A stretch of 64,000 bases of DNA, taken from positions 1 through 64,000 of the forward strand of contig JBCCUL010000041.1 in assembly GCA_039197065.1 (NCBI GenBank). The letters run 5' to 3'. The notes beneath the pieces were generated by a model. That model made no database searches, was not told the origin of the DNA, and was given only the letters and a program-made list of their open reading frames with translations. Positions 55,069 to 63,347 of the stretch are shown one piece after another (position 1 is the stretch's first letter; each line of letters starts with the position of its first letter). Both the position numbers and the translations under genes were made by a program. The stretch is from JANQPX01 sp039197065. GTDB taxonomy: Bacteria; Pseudomonadota; Alphaproteobacteria; Geminicoccales; Geminicoccaceae.

Positions 55069-55584
55069 ATGAAACTTGCAGGGAAGTTCGTTGTCGTCGG
55101 CCTCACGGCGCTCATCGCGCAATCGGTCCAAGCGGAAGAGGTGGATAATCTCACCGCGGCCTACAGCGAGGATGGCCGTTACTACACCAGCGACGATATC
55201 CCGACCTATAACGTCGCGGAGGACGGAACCGTCGACTGGCTGACCTATTCGGGCTTTCGCAGATATCACTCGGAATGCCATGTCTGTCATGGTCCGGAAG
55301 GAGAAGGCTCCACCTATGCGCCGGCCTTGAAGGAATCCGCGATCGACATGGATTATTACGACTTCGTCGACATCGTCGTAAACGGTCGCAAAGACGTGAA
55401 TGCTTCGGCCAACTCGGTGATGCCGGCTTTCGGTGATAACCGCAATGTCATGTGTTTCCTCGACGACATGTACGTCTATCTCAAGGCACGCGGCGCTGAC
55501 GTGGTTCCGCGGGGACGGCCTGCCAAGAGAGAAGCGAAATCGGATGCGATCCGAGAGACAGAGAATGCCTGCCTGGACACCTGA
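55069..55584 (+). CDS. xoxG: Cytochrome c (XoxG, electron acceptor of XoxF)
   Basis: 171-aa periplasmic class I cytochrome c. Signal peptide (MKLAGKFVVVGLTALIAQS, cleaved near VQAEE), heme motif C70-H-V-C-H74, and the axial Met in VMPAFGDN. Matches the cytochrome cL type that accepts electrons from methanol dehydrogenase. The gene end overlaps the xoxJ start by 20 nt. Confidence 0.93.
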   Translation: MKLAGKFVVVGLTALIAQSVQAEEVDNLTAAYSEDGRYYTSDDIPTYNVAEDGTVDWLTYSGFRRYHSECHVCHGPEGEGSTYAPALKESAIDMDYYDFVDIVVNGRKDVNASANSVMPAFGDNRNVMCFLDDMYVYLKARGADVVPRGRPAKREAKSDAIRETENACLDT

Positions 55585-56428
55585 TAAACTTCGCTCACTC
55601 GGTCTTCTGTCCGTCCTGCTGTCCTGTCTTGGGATGGCAGGCCTGGCGGGGAAGGCTGATGCGCAGACCTCCGATCTGGTCTCCGCCAACGCGCTTCGCG
55701 TCTGCGCGGATCCTGCCAATCATCCGATGTCGTCGAAAGACGAAGACGGGTTCGAAAACCGGCTTGCCGAACTCATCGGCGAAAAGCTTGAGCTGCCGGT
55801 GCAGTATACATGGTTTCCCATGGCCACCGGCTTCATCCGCAACACGCTGCGGGTGAAGAAATGCGACCTGATCATCGGCTACGCTCAGGGCCACGAACTC
55901 GTCTTGAACACGAACCACTATCTGACGTCGGTCTATGCCCTGATCGTTCCGAAGGATGGTAACTTGGCCGACGTCGAAACGCTGTCCGATCCGGTCTTGT
56001 CCGATCGGCGCATCGGCATCATCGCCGGAACGCCGCCTGCAGCGCATATGGCTCGACACGGCCTTGTTGCAAAGGCGAAGCCTTATCATCTCGTGGTCGA
56101 TCGGCGCCATGACAGCCCGGCCGCCGAGATGCTCAGCGACCTCGCGGCAGGCGAGATCGACGCAGCCGTCCTTTGGGGACCGCTGGGCGGACCGCTCGTC
56201 AAGCAGGACTATCCGGACCTGGAGGTCATTCCTCTGGTCAAGGAAGAGCTGCCGCCGCGACTGTTCTATCGCATCACCATGGGCGTGCGGCAGGGTGAGA
56301 AGGTCTGGCAGCGCCAGCTGAATTCGCTGATCCGCCGCAATCAGGACGAGATCAATCAGATACTGGCCGACGCCGGCGTTCCCTTGATCTCCGATTTGGG
56401 CACGGAGGTGCTGGACCTCGACAATTGA
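55565..56428 (+). CDS. xoxJ: XoxJ-type periplasmic substrate-binding-like protein
   Basis: 287-aa protein of the solute-binding (family 3) fold, quinoprotein-dehydrogenase-associated type. Signal peptide (SLGLLSVLLSCLGMAGLAG), then ALRVCADPANHPMSSKDEDGFENRLAE and the paired lobe motifs DLIIGYA and RIGIIAGTPPA. XoxJ/MxaJ are thought to activate or assemble the dehydrogenase. The ATG at 55565 lies inside xoxG, so the two are coupled. Ends in a TTGA overlap with the next gene. Confidence 0.92.
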   Translation: MPAWTPDKLRSLGLLSVLLSCLGMAGLAGKADAQTSDLVSANALRVCADPANHPMSSKDEDGFENRLAELIGEKLELPVQYTWFPMATGFIRNTLRVKKCDLIIGYAQGHELVLNTNHYLTSVYALIVPKDGNLADVETLSDPVLSDRRIGIIAGTPPAAHMARHGLVAKAKPYHLVVDRRHDSPAAEMLSDLAAGEIDAAVLWGPLGGPLVKQDYPDLEVIPLVKEELPPRLFYRITMGVRQGEKVWQRQLNSLIRRNQDEINQILADAGVPLISDLGTEVLDLDN

Positions 56429-56991
56429 GGTCGATCTTGGCCGCCATAGCCTCGGTCCTTCTGGCGCCGCCATGGCTTGCCTTGGCGGAGGAGCCCGTGC
56501 CCGAGCCGGACGGCTACCGGATGGAGCCTTACCGCGCCCCGGTGCCGGCGACGCTTTCAGGGGGAACGGTGGTTGGCCCCGAAGAGGCGGAGACGCTCTG
56601 GCAAGAAGGCGATGTCGCCTTCATCGACGTCATGCCGCAAGCACCAAAGCCCGCCAATCTGCCCGAAGGAACGGTCTGGCGGGATAAGCCGAGACAATCG
56701 ATCCCCGGCGCGATCTGGCTGCCTAATGTCGGCTATGGCGAGATCGCCGATGTTACGGCAGCCTATTTCCGACAGGGGCTCGACAAGGCCACCGGTGGTG
56801 ATCCGTCCCATGCGGTGCTGTTCTTCTGCCTCGAAGACTGCTGGATGAGCTGGAACGCCGCAAAGCGAGCCATCGAGTGGGGCTATACGGACGTCTACTG
56901 GCTGCCCGAAGGGACAGACGGATGGCGCCTTTGGGATCTTCCGCTCGAGATCGTCCAGCCAGAAGAGCCTCAGCCCCAGACCGGTAGCTGA
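56425..56991 (+). CDS. PQQ-associated CxxxCW rhodanese-like protein
   Basis: 188 aa with a short signal (AAIASVLLAPPWLALA) and a rhodanese-like domain. The signature is C135-L-E-D-C139-W followed by MSWNAAKRAIEWGY, which is the PQQ-dependent catabolism CXXCW family motif; here the cysteines are three residues apart. Possible sulfur or thiol chemistry in the periplasm. TTG start inside the xoxJ stop codon. Confidence 0.88.
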   Translation: MRSILAAIASVLLAPPWLALAEEPVPEPDGYRMEPYRAPVPATLSGGTVVGPEEAETLWQEGDVAFIDVMPQAPKPANLPEGTVWRDKPRQSIPGAIWLPNVGYGEIADVTAAYFRQGLDKATGGDPSHAVLFFCLEDCWMSWNAAKRAIEWGYTDVYWLPEGTDGWRLWDLPLEIVQPEEPQPQTGS

Positions 56992-57163
56992 CTTCCGCCG
57001 GAACCGGGCTTAATCACAACCCGCTCTTAGAAAATAAGAATCGTCTCTGACGACGAGCCAGTTAAGCTGTAACGGCGATGGGAAAACAAAGCGGTGGTAG
57101 GCTTCTATCGGGTTGTCTGATATCGACATGCCGATCACCTCAAAGGTTGCTTGGGGAGGAAAC

Positions 57164-58351
57164 GTGTCTGCTCGATTGGTGATGCTCTTCGTCGCCGCCA
57201 CCCTATCTATGCTCTCCTTCAAAGCGATGGCGATTGACGTCAAGTCAGCCGTTCTTCGCGTCGACTATCCGACCCTGTTGCCGATCAGCCGTTACGATCG
57301 GCAACAGGAGGATTTTGGCTTTGCAGGCGCCGCCCTTGCTGACGAAGACAACAGCACCACTGGCGGGTTTCTAGGACATACTTACGAAACCAAGGCGGTC
57401 GCGACGACGCCGGAAGAGGCCGAAGCTGCACTCGGTGAGATCCTGGACAGCGGGATCAAGCTTGTCGTGATCATGGCGCGCACCGAGGAACTTCTGAGCC
57501 TCACGGATCAGGCGGCCGAGGCCGAGGCGCTGGTCTTCAACGCCAGCAACGCGGATACGACCTTGCGTGACGATCAGTGCAGAGCGAACCTTCTGCACGT
57601 CGCGCCATCCAATGCCATGAATGCCGACGCCGTCGCGCAGTTCGCGATGTGGAAGAAGTGGGACGACTGGTTCCTGATCTCTGGCGGCAATCCCGAAGGA
57701 CAGGTCATTGCGGACGCGTACCGTCAGTCCGCCAAAAAATTCGGCGCCAAGATCGTCGAAGATCGGATCTTTGAGGATACCGGCGGGGCGCGGCGAACGG
57801 ACTCGGGTCACGTTCTCGTGCAAAAGCAAATTCCGATCGATACGCAAGACGCCGAAGACCATGACGTCGTGATCGCTGCGGATGGCACGGACTTTTTCGC
57901 CCGCTATCTTCCCTATCACGTCTGGACGCCACGCTTGGTCATGGGATCGTCCGGCTTGCGGCCGGTCACCATGCATGGCTCGCATGAAGCCTGGGGCGCC
58001 ACCCAATATCAGACGCGCTTCGAGGCGTTGAACGGACGTTTCGTCAAGTCGGAGGACTACAATGTGTGGCTGGCGCTTCGCGTTGTCGGTGAGGCTGTGA
58101 CGCGCGCCAATACCGCCACACCGGAGGGTGTGCGCGACTATGCCTTGTCCGATGAGTTCGAACTCGCCGCGTTCAAGGGTCAGAAGGTAACCTTCAGAAC
58201 GTGGAACGGCCAGTTGCGGCAACCGATCCTGCTTTATAACGGTTCCATCACGGTGAGTGTGAGCCCTCAAGACGGTTTCCTGCACCAGCGATCGATGCTC
58301 GATACCCTCGGTCTCGACCAACCGGAATCCAGCTGCACGGCTTTCAACTGA
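57164..58351 (+). CDS. ABC-type substrate-binding protein, PQQ-dehydrogenase-associated
   Basis: About 395 aa, periplasmic type-I binding-protein fold with export signal (SARLVMLFVAATLSMLSF, cleaved near AMA). The GTG at 57164 has GGGGAGGA just upstream; in-frame ATG 57128 and TTG 57113 lack one. Family members sit in PQQ/alcohol oxidation clusters, and the lanthanide-uptake lut cluster of Methylorubrum contains a related binding protein. No ATPase or permease gene is present nearby, which is odd for a transporter component. Confidence 0.82.
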   Translation: MSARLVMLFVAATLSMLSFKAMAIDVKSAVLRVDYPTLLPISRYDRQQEDFGFAGAALADEDNSTTGGFLGHTYETKAVATTPEEAEAALGEILDSGIKLVVIMARTEELLSLTDQAAEAEALVFNASNADTTLRDDQCRANLLHVAPSNAMNADAVAQFAMWKKWDDWFLISGGNPEGQVIADAYRQSAKKFGAKIVEDRIFEDTGGARRTDSGHVLVQKQIPIDTQDAEDHDVVIAADGTDFFARYLPYHVWTPRLVMGSSGLRPVTMHGSHEAWGATQYQTRFEALNGRFVKSEDYNVWLALRVVGEAVTRANTATPEGVRDYALSDEFELAAFKGQKVTFRTWNGQLRQPILLYNGSITVSVSPQDGFLHQRSMLDTLGLDQPESSCTAFN

Positions 58352-58362
58352 TAGGAAGAAAT

Positions 58363-59349
58363 ATGAGGACATCTGCTAAGTTTGGCGCGATCGTCGCTCT
58401 CGCGGCCGGCTCCGTGCTGGCCGGCCCCGCCATGGCCGGAAAGGCCTTCGTTTCCAACGAAAAGGGCAACACGATCACCGTTCTCGATACCGAGACATGG
58501 GAAGTGATCGAAGAGTTCCCCGGCGGCAATCGACCGCGCGGCATCACGGTCAGCCCCGATGGCAAGCTGCTCTATGTCTGCGCCTCGGACGACAATATCG
58601 TGCGCGTGTTCGATACGGAGACCTACCAGGAAGTGTTCACGCTGCCGTCGGGGCCGGATCCTGAGCTCTTCGTCCTGCACCCGTCCGGCAACCCGCTCTA
58701 CATCGCCAATGAGGACGACAACCTGGTCACCATTACGGACACGGAGACGCGGACCATTCTCGCCGAGGTCCCGGTCGGTGTAGAGCCGGAGGGCATGGGC
58801 ATCAGCGCTGATGCCAAATTCGTCGTCAACACGTCCGAGACGACCAACATGGCGCATTTCATCTCCACCGAGGACTATGAGATCAAGCACAATGTGCTCG
58901 TCGATCAGCGCCCCCGCTATGCGCAATACACCGCCGACGGAACGCGTCTTTTCGTGACGTCGGAAATCGGTGGAACGGTGACGGCCATGGACATCGCCGA
59001 GGATGGGTCGCCTGAGGTGATCGGCAAGATAAGCTTCGAGGTGCCCGGCGTGGAACCGGAGTGGCTGCAGCCGGTTGGGGCCAAGGTGACGTCGGACGGC
59101 AAGCGCCTGTTCGTGGCGCTCGGCCCGGCAAACCGTGTCGCCGTCGTCGATGCCCAGAGCCTCGAGGTGCTCGACTACATCCTTGTCGGGCAGCGTGTTT
59201 GGCAGCTCTCCTTCACGCCGGATGAGCAATATCTGCTTACGACCAACGGCAATTCCAATGACATCACCATCATCGATGTGGCAAAGGAAGAAGCGATCAA
59301 GTCCGTGCAGGTGGGGCAGCAGCCCTGGGGCGTGGCGGTGATCGAGTAA
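58363..59349 (+). CDS. PQQ-dependent catabolism-associated YVTN beta-propeller protein
   Basis: 328 aa with signal peptide (SAKFGAIVALAAGSVLAG, cleaved near AMAGKA). Seven repeats of the YVTN-type (VSNEKGNTITVLDTETWEVI, ITVSPDGKLLYVCASDDNI and similar) form a beta-propeller. Family members accompany PQQ dehydrogenases; a binding or scaffold role is likely. Starts 11 bp after the binding-protein gene. Confidence 0.9.
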   Translation: MRTSAKFGAIVALAAGSVLAGPAMAGKAFVSNEKGNTITVLDTETWEVIEEFPGGNRPRGITVSPDGKLLYVCASDDNIVRVFDTETYQEVFTLPSGPDPELFVLHPSGNPLYIANEDDNLVTITDTETRTILAEVPVGVEPEGMGISADAKFVVNTSETTNMAHFISTEDYEIKHNVLVDQRPRYAQYTADGTRLFVTSEIGGTVTAMDIAEDGSPEVIGKISFEVPGVEPEWLQPVGAKVTSDGKRLFVALGPANRVAVVDAQSLEVLDYILVGQRVWQLSFTPDEQYLLTTNGNSNDITIIDVAKEEAIKSVQVGQQPWGVAVIE

Positions 59350-59370
59350 CAAAGACAAAGGACTGAGCTG

Positions 59371-59808
59371 ATGAGAAAGATTCTGGCAGCGGCCGCGCTG
59401 ACAATGATGGCTTCCCCAGCCGTTGCGGCACCGCTTTGCGACGACCTGGGCTTTGCGGGGCTTCTCGCCAAATGTAATCGCGGCGAGACGATCGAACTCA
59501 CCCTCGGCTCGGGTAAGCCGCTGGGCGAGGACGTGGTTCTGGAATCCGGTGCCTACTACAAGATGCAGATCACCGCAGATGGCACGGCGGAACTCGCGAT
59601 CGAGGGGGCACAGTTCTTCCGGGCGATCTGGATGAACGAAATCGTCATCAACAAGATCGAGGTTCGCCCGATGGCGATCGACTCGCTCGAGTTCGATGAC
59701 GCCGGCACCGCTGAACTCTCGTTCATCGCGATCAAGCCCGGCAGCCATGTACTGCGCATCCCGGGCTCCACGGGCGAGTCGCAGCAGATCACGATAAGCA
59801 TCCAATAA
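59371..59808 (+). CDS. Secreted beta-rich protein of unknown function
   Basis: 145 aa with signal peptide (MRKILAAAALTMMASPAV, cleaved near AAAPL). The mature part has two Cys near its start (LCDDLGF, AKCNRG) likely bridged, then a beta-sandwich pattern somewhat like a cupredoxin (GSGKPLGEDVVLESG, PGSHVLRIPGS), but without the His/Cys/Met copper ligands. No family recognised. 21 bp after the propeller gene and 27 bp before the acidic PepSY-like gene, so likely one transcript. Confidence 0.65.
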   Translation: MRKILAAAALTMMASPAVAAPLCDDLGFAGLLAKCNRGETIELTLGSGKPLGEDVVLESGAYYKMQITADGTAELAIEGAQFFRAIWMNEIVINKIEVRPMAIDSLEFDDAGTAELSFIAIKPGSHVLRIPGSTGESQQITISIQ

Positions 59809-59835
59809 ACACAAACGTCGAAAAGGGAGACCGAC

Positions 59836-60096
59836 ATGAAGAAAGTCGCTGGAGTTCTGATGGCCACGGCCATGCTGGCCGGCACCGCCGCCTATGCTGA
59901 CTCGGATGAGGTCGATGCGGACACCGTCGCCGCCATCGAAGCGATGCTCACCGATATGGAATGCCAGATGGACCCCGACGACATCGAGGTCGAGGACGAC
60001 GGCTATGAACTCGACGACGTGATCTGCAAGGGCGGCAATCAGTTCGACATCAAGCTCGACGCCGACTTGAACGAGGTCAGCCGACGCGCCGAATAG
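59836..60096 (+). CDS. Small very acidic periplasmic PepSY-like protein
   Basis: 86 aa with signal peptide (MKKVAGVLMATAMLAGTAA, cleaved near AYA). The mature 65 residues hold 23 Asp/Glu against 4 Lys/Arg and two Cys (MEC, VIC). Layout helix then strands (DDIEVEDDGYELDD, NQFDIKLDADLNEV) fits a PepSY domain. Acidic clusters suggest a metal-binding surface; PepSY proteins that bind lanthanides are known from methylotrophs (LanPepSY). AAAGGGAG precedes the ATG. Last gene of the xox run. Confidence 0.75.
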   Translation: MKKVAGVLMATAMLAGTAAYADSDEVDADTVAAIEAMLTDMECQMDPDDIEVEDDGYELDDVICKGGNQFDIKLDADLNEVSRRAE

Positions 60097-60458
60097 GCGT
60101 ATTCACCACCACCCGGACGTTGCCGTTTGCGAGCCGTCTTTCTTTCTCGGCTCCGCATCATCCCTCCTGCATCCATAAAGGCGGATGTGATCCCTGAGAG
60201 CAATGGTCGCGGCTTCGTCCGCTGGTGATGGCAGGTGTGAGCCACAAGACAGACTCCCATAGGGGAGGAAGCAGATTTCCCAGCACCGGGTCCGATGGCT
60301 CGGTGCATTTTGTTGCAAGCGAGACGATCTCTCGACAATCAGAACCCGCGCCTGAGGAAGCCCTTTGTTTGTAAGCGGGTCAGGCGTTTGGCATCAGATC
60401 GCAGCGGTGGCAGATCGACTGCCATCGACATGTGAATTCCACGAACTTACCGAAATAA
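60097..60458. other. Intergenic region before the tRNA fragment
   Basis: About 360 bp with no convincing gene. A GAGCCG-N11-CGGCTC hairpin at 60131-60153 could end transcription of the xox run, though no T-run follows. The 99- and 71-codon minus-strand frames here have no family resemblance and no ribosome site. Confidence 0.4.
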
Positions 60459-60519
60459 TGGTGCCGGCGGCAGGACTTGAACCCGCAACCTCCCGCCTAC
60501 AAGGCGGATGCTCTACCAT
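60459..60519 (-). other. 3' fragment of tRNA-Thr(UGU), likely attachment site
   Basis: Read on the minus strand the sequence gives GGTAGAGC, an anticodon arm with loop CTTGTAG (anticodon TGT), a T-arm with GTTCAAGTC, acceptor strand CGCCGGC, A and CCA. The expected 5' acceptor GCCGGCG and the first half of the D arm are absent, so this is a partial copy, not a working tRNA. Its 3' end points to the xox side and its truncated side faces the integrase, the pattern of the distal att copy left by an integrated island. Confidence 0.7.
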
Positions 60520-60695
60520 TTCACCTGTTCTCATCCAATTTCGAATGTCAGCGCTTACCTACTGAAAACACGTTACTTTTGCCTGTTTCTTGTCTCATGC
60601 GTTCTCAGTGCGTGCAGCCCGTTCTTGAAAGATTTTGCTGCCCCAGTCGCTGCCCCAGCATTCGGGGCAACAAAAATCGCTGACGGACCTGGAGC
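60520..60695. other. Island edge between att site and integrase
   Basis: About 175 bp without a gene. Small frames here contain a hydrophobic run but no family signal. The integrase ribosome site GGAG lies at 60691. Confidence 0.4.
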
Positions 60696-61945
60696 ATGAC
60701 CACATCCTCTTTCACGTCGAGTCGTCGCCTTACCGAGGCCAGCGTGCAGAAGATCAAGGCGCCGGCAACAGGCCGTCTGGCGATCGCCGATGCGATCGTG
60801 CCCGGGCTTTGATTGCGCATCACGGCGAATGACTCCGGGGCTGGTCCGTGATGTATCGCGTGGGCGGCCGCAGGAGCCCTCAACGGGTGACCATCGGGCG
60901 CTGGCCAGCGATTGGTGTTGCCAAAGCCCGGCAGCTTGCTCGCGATATACTGCTGGCCGTGAAGCGTGGCGAGGACCCGGCCGCGGACAAGCGTGAGCAG
61001 CGCCAGCATATGGACTCCCGGTTCGAGACGGTTGCTGCCGAGTTTGCCGAGCGAGTCCTGAAGCCGCGCCAGCGGCGCTGGCAGACGACGAAGGCGTTGC
61101 TCGACAGCAAGATGACCAAGCGGTAGCAGGGCAGGGCGGTCGACACCATCAAGAAGAACGATGTCTTGAAGGTGCTTGATCGGGAGATGGACGCAGGATG
61201 TTACCGTGTCGCCAAACAAACTTGGCAGCTCGCCAGGCGCCTATTCCGATGGGCGCTCGAACGTGACGGCATCAAGGCCGATCCAACTGCCGGAATTGCC
61301 CGTCCAGCCAAGGAGCGGACGCGCGATCGCGTTCTCGACGATGACGAGCTCTTGGCTGTCTTTCGGGCATCCTAGGCGCTCGGCTGGCCGTTCGGGCCGT
61401 TCACGCAGCTTTTGATCCTGCTGGCCCAGCGTCGGAGCGAGGTCGCCAAGGCGAGATGGCAGGACATCGATCTTGAGAAGGGCCTTTGGCGTATCCCCGC
61501 CGAACTGACGAAGTCGCAGCGTGAGCACGAAGTGCCTTTGCCACCCGAGGCCGTCGAGATCTTCGAGGCCCTGCCGCGCATTGAAGTTGATGACCACGTC
61601 TTTCCAGCGACGCGAGAGCGGGTGAAGGACGTCGGCAAGCGCAGCATCGGCGGGTTCTCGAAAGGCAAGATCAGGCTCGATCAGCTGAGCGGTGTCAGCG
61701 AGTGAACCTACCACGACCTCAGAAGGAGCGCCGCCAGCGGCATGGCCCGGCTCGGCGCCCCGCCGCATGTCCTGGCGGCCATCTTGAATCACGACCAGCG
61801 ATCAATCCAAAACGTCACCGCCGTTTACAACCGACATCGGTATGCCAAGGAAAAGCTCGAGGCGCTGACGCTTTGGAACCAGCACGTTGTGGCGCTTGTC
61901 GCCGGTACTGATGAGAAGGTGGTGCCGATCCGACCAGGAGCGTAG
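60696..61945 (+). pseudogene. Decayed tyrosine-type site-specific integrase
   Basis: A recognisable phage/island integrase broken by one frameshift and several stops. It begins at an ATG at 60696 (GGAG upstream) with VQKIKAPATGRLAIADAIVPGL, hits TGA, then shifts frame near 60835. The rest lies in one frame but is cut by TAG at 61124, TAG at 61373 and TGA at 61703. Catalytic parts remain: QRRSEVAKARW (box I Arg), HDLRRSAASG (HxxR), LNHDQR and the Tyr in VYNRHRY. The TGA at 61703 sits where family members have Trp. Likely mobilised the island that starts at the tRNA fragment. Confidence 0.85.
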
Positions 61946-62007
61946 AAAGAAGACGCCCCGCGACGCGCCAACGTCCGGGGCGGCGCCAACCCGCGAAAGA
62001 GCGCGAG

Positions 62008-62343
62008 ATGGACCATCACGATATGTCAGTCACGGCTAAAGGCCAAGCACCGATTGATGCTGGCGAACGGCAGCAGCGATGCAAGCGTATCGAGAACGCG
62101 GTCGGCCTTTACTGGCACAAAACGCCTGAAATCCCCCAGCCTGGATACATCTCGGCGCGTGTGGCCCTCAACCGTCTTGGTAAAGCCCTCTACAGTAACC
62201 AATGGCTCGGCATCGAATTCAGAATGATGGGCTATGGAGACCGCACTGACGAACTTGTTGTGAACGCCTGTAACCGTGGATGCGAAGTCTTGCAATCCAT
62301 GCGCTGGTGGCTTGCGATGGGAAGCGTAACGGCCAGGGCGTAA
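62008..62343 (+). CDS. Hypothetical island protein
   Basis: 111 aa, no recognised domain, soluble, with Trp/Met-rich C-terminus (EVLQSMRWWLAMG). A purine-rich GAAAGAGCGCGAG lies just before the ATG. It follows the integrase remnant by 60 bp. Base composition is slightly lower in GC than the core genes. May be real or a chance frame. Confidence 0.45.
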   Translation: MDHHDMSVTAKGQAPIDAGERQQRCKRIENAVGLYWHKTPEIPQPGYISARVALNRLGKALYSNQWLGIEFRMMGYGDRTDELVVNACNRGCEVLQSMRWWLAMGSVTARA

Positions 62344-62412
62344 AACTCGGACACCGGCCGCGAGGTAGCGGTTGATCACGATCAATGGCGATCGAACACA
62401 GGGCTTGAACCA

Positions 62413-62964
62413 TTGCTAACCGGAGTAGCCGGATATGCCAGCCGCAATGTCTATCGACCGTTGCCCAATCATCTGGTGATCGACGAGGCTAGCCTCGCCG
62501 CCGAGATCGAGAGGATGCAGTCGGAGAATTATCAGCAAACGGACGCTCAAGAACCCGAGTTCACTCAAGAGGGTGATGCGGACGAGGCCTTGGTGCTCGT
62601 GAACAGCGACGAAATTAAACGCGTTTGGTGGAGTGAGTTTTATTTTCCGTTCTGCAGAACGAAAGGGTGCTGTGCTCGAAATGACAACCCAAAGGATGCC
62701 GCTCTATGCGGGATCAAGATGACCATCCGCAAAGCCAACGAATATAGGGACAACGACAAAGACTACTGGCGAAACAATTCGCCTAGCGACGGTAAGGACT
62801 TTGATCCGGCTGAATTTAAAGGGGGGCTGACTGCGGCGTGGTCTGAGCATCTGGACCGCCATCCTGAGTTAATGACTAAGTTTGAGCGAGCAAGGCAGCA
62901 GATAGAACGCAATCTTGGCAATAGCTCTGCACACGAATTGTCTTGTGCAGACTTATCGCGGTGA
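62413..62964 (+). CDS. Hypothetical island protein
   Basis: 183 aa if started at the TTG at 62413; the next in-frame Met is at 62515. Soluble and acidic, with a Cys cluster (FCRTKGCCARND, then ALCGIKM) that may bind metal. No family recognised. The lack of a clear start and ribosome site suggests either a late start or a truncated gene. Confidence 0.45.
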   Translation: MLTGVAGYASRNVYRPLPNHLVIDEASLAAEIERMQSENYQQTDAQEPEFTQEGDADEALVLVNSDEIKRVWWSEFYFPFCRTKGCCARNDNPKDAALCGIKMTIRKANEYRDNDKDYWRNNSPSDGKDFDPAEFKGGLTAAWSEHLDRHPELMTKFERARQQIERNLGNSSAHELSCADLSR

Positions 62965-63025
62965 CGTGCAGAGTTGTAGGTCAATGATACAGAGCGGTTT
63001 CACCACTTATCACGGGATACCGCAA

Positions 63026-63229
63026 ATGACCGATCGCAAGTTCCTTCGCCTCGCACAAGTCAAAGCTCGGGTCGGTTTGAGCACCGCCACGATTTACAGG
63101 CATATCAAGGCAGGGAAGTTTCCTCGCCCCGTCCCTTTGACCGAGAACACAGTCGCCTGGCCGTCTGACGAATTGGAAGCTTGGGAAGACGGACGTATCG
63201 CCGAACGCGACCAGCAGATCGCTGCGTGA
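63026..63229 (+). CDS. AlpA-family excisionase-like regulator
   Basis: 67-aa MerR-like winged helix protein of the AlpA type: FLRLAQVKARVGLSTATIYR, HIKAGKFPRPVPL, then WPSDELEAWEDGRIAERD. Such proteins regulate or assist integrase excision in phage-like islands. The ATG at 63026 fits the usual family start; a longer frame to 62915 overlaps the previous ORF. Supports an integrated element. Confidence 0.85.
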   Translation: MTDRKFLRLAQVKARVGLSTATIYRHIKAGKFPRPVPLTENTVAWPSDELEAWEDGRIAERDQQIAA

Positions 63230-63347
63230 GAACGCCGCCCCCGGCATGGAGGCGGCGCACGTTTCGCTAGCGGGCATCAACATTCGCGAAGATAGGCGAA
63301 GCGGCCCCAATCTTCAACTTCCCGGGTAGCGGCGTCGGTGGCGTCCG

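Noticed and set aside
58267..59814. 515-codon minus-strand ORF opposite the propeller and its neighbour
   Set aside because: Antisense frame over a repeat protein; composition (His/Asp/Arg-rich) is typical of a shadow.
60459..60519. A complete tRNA gene at the tRNA-Thr match
   Set aside because: The 5' acceptor strand and the first half of the D arm are missing; nothing upstream on the minus strand pairs with CGCCGGC.
60365..60699. Small + strand ORFs across the tRNA fragment
   Set aside because: They translate the antisense of a tRNA fragment; any database hit would be to mis-annotated tRNA-edge peptides.
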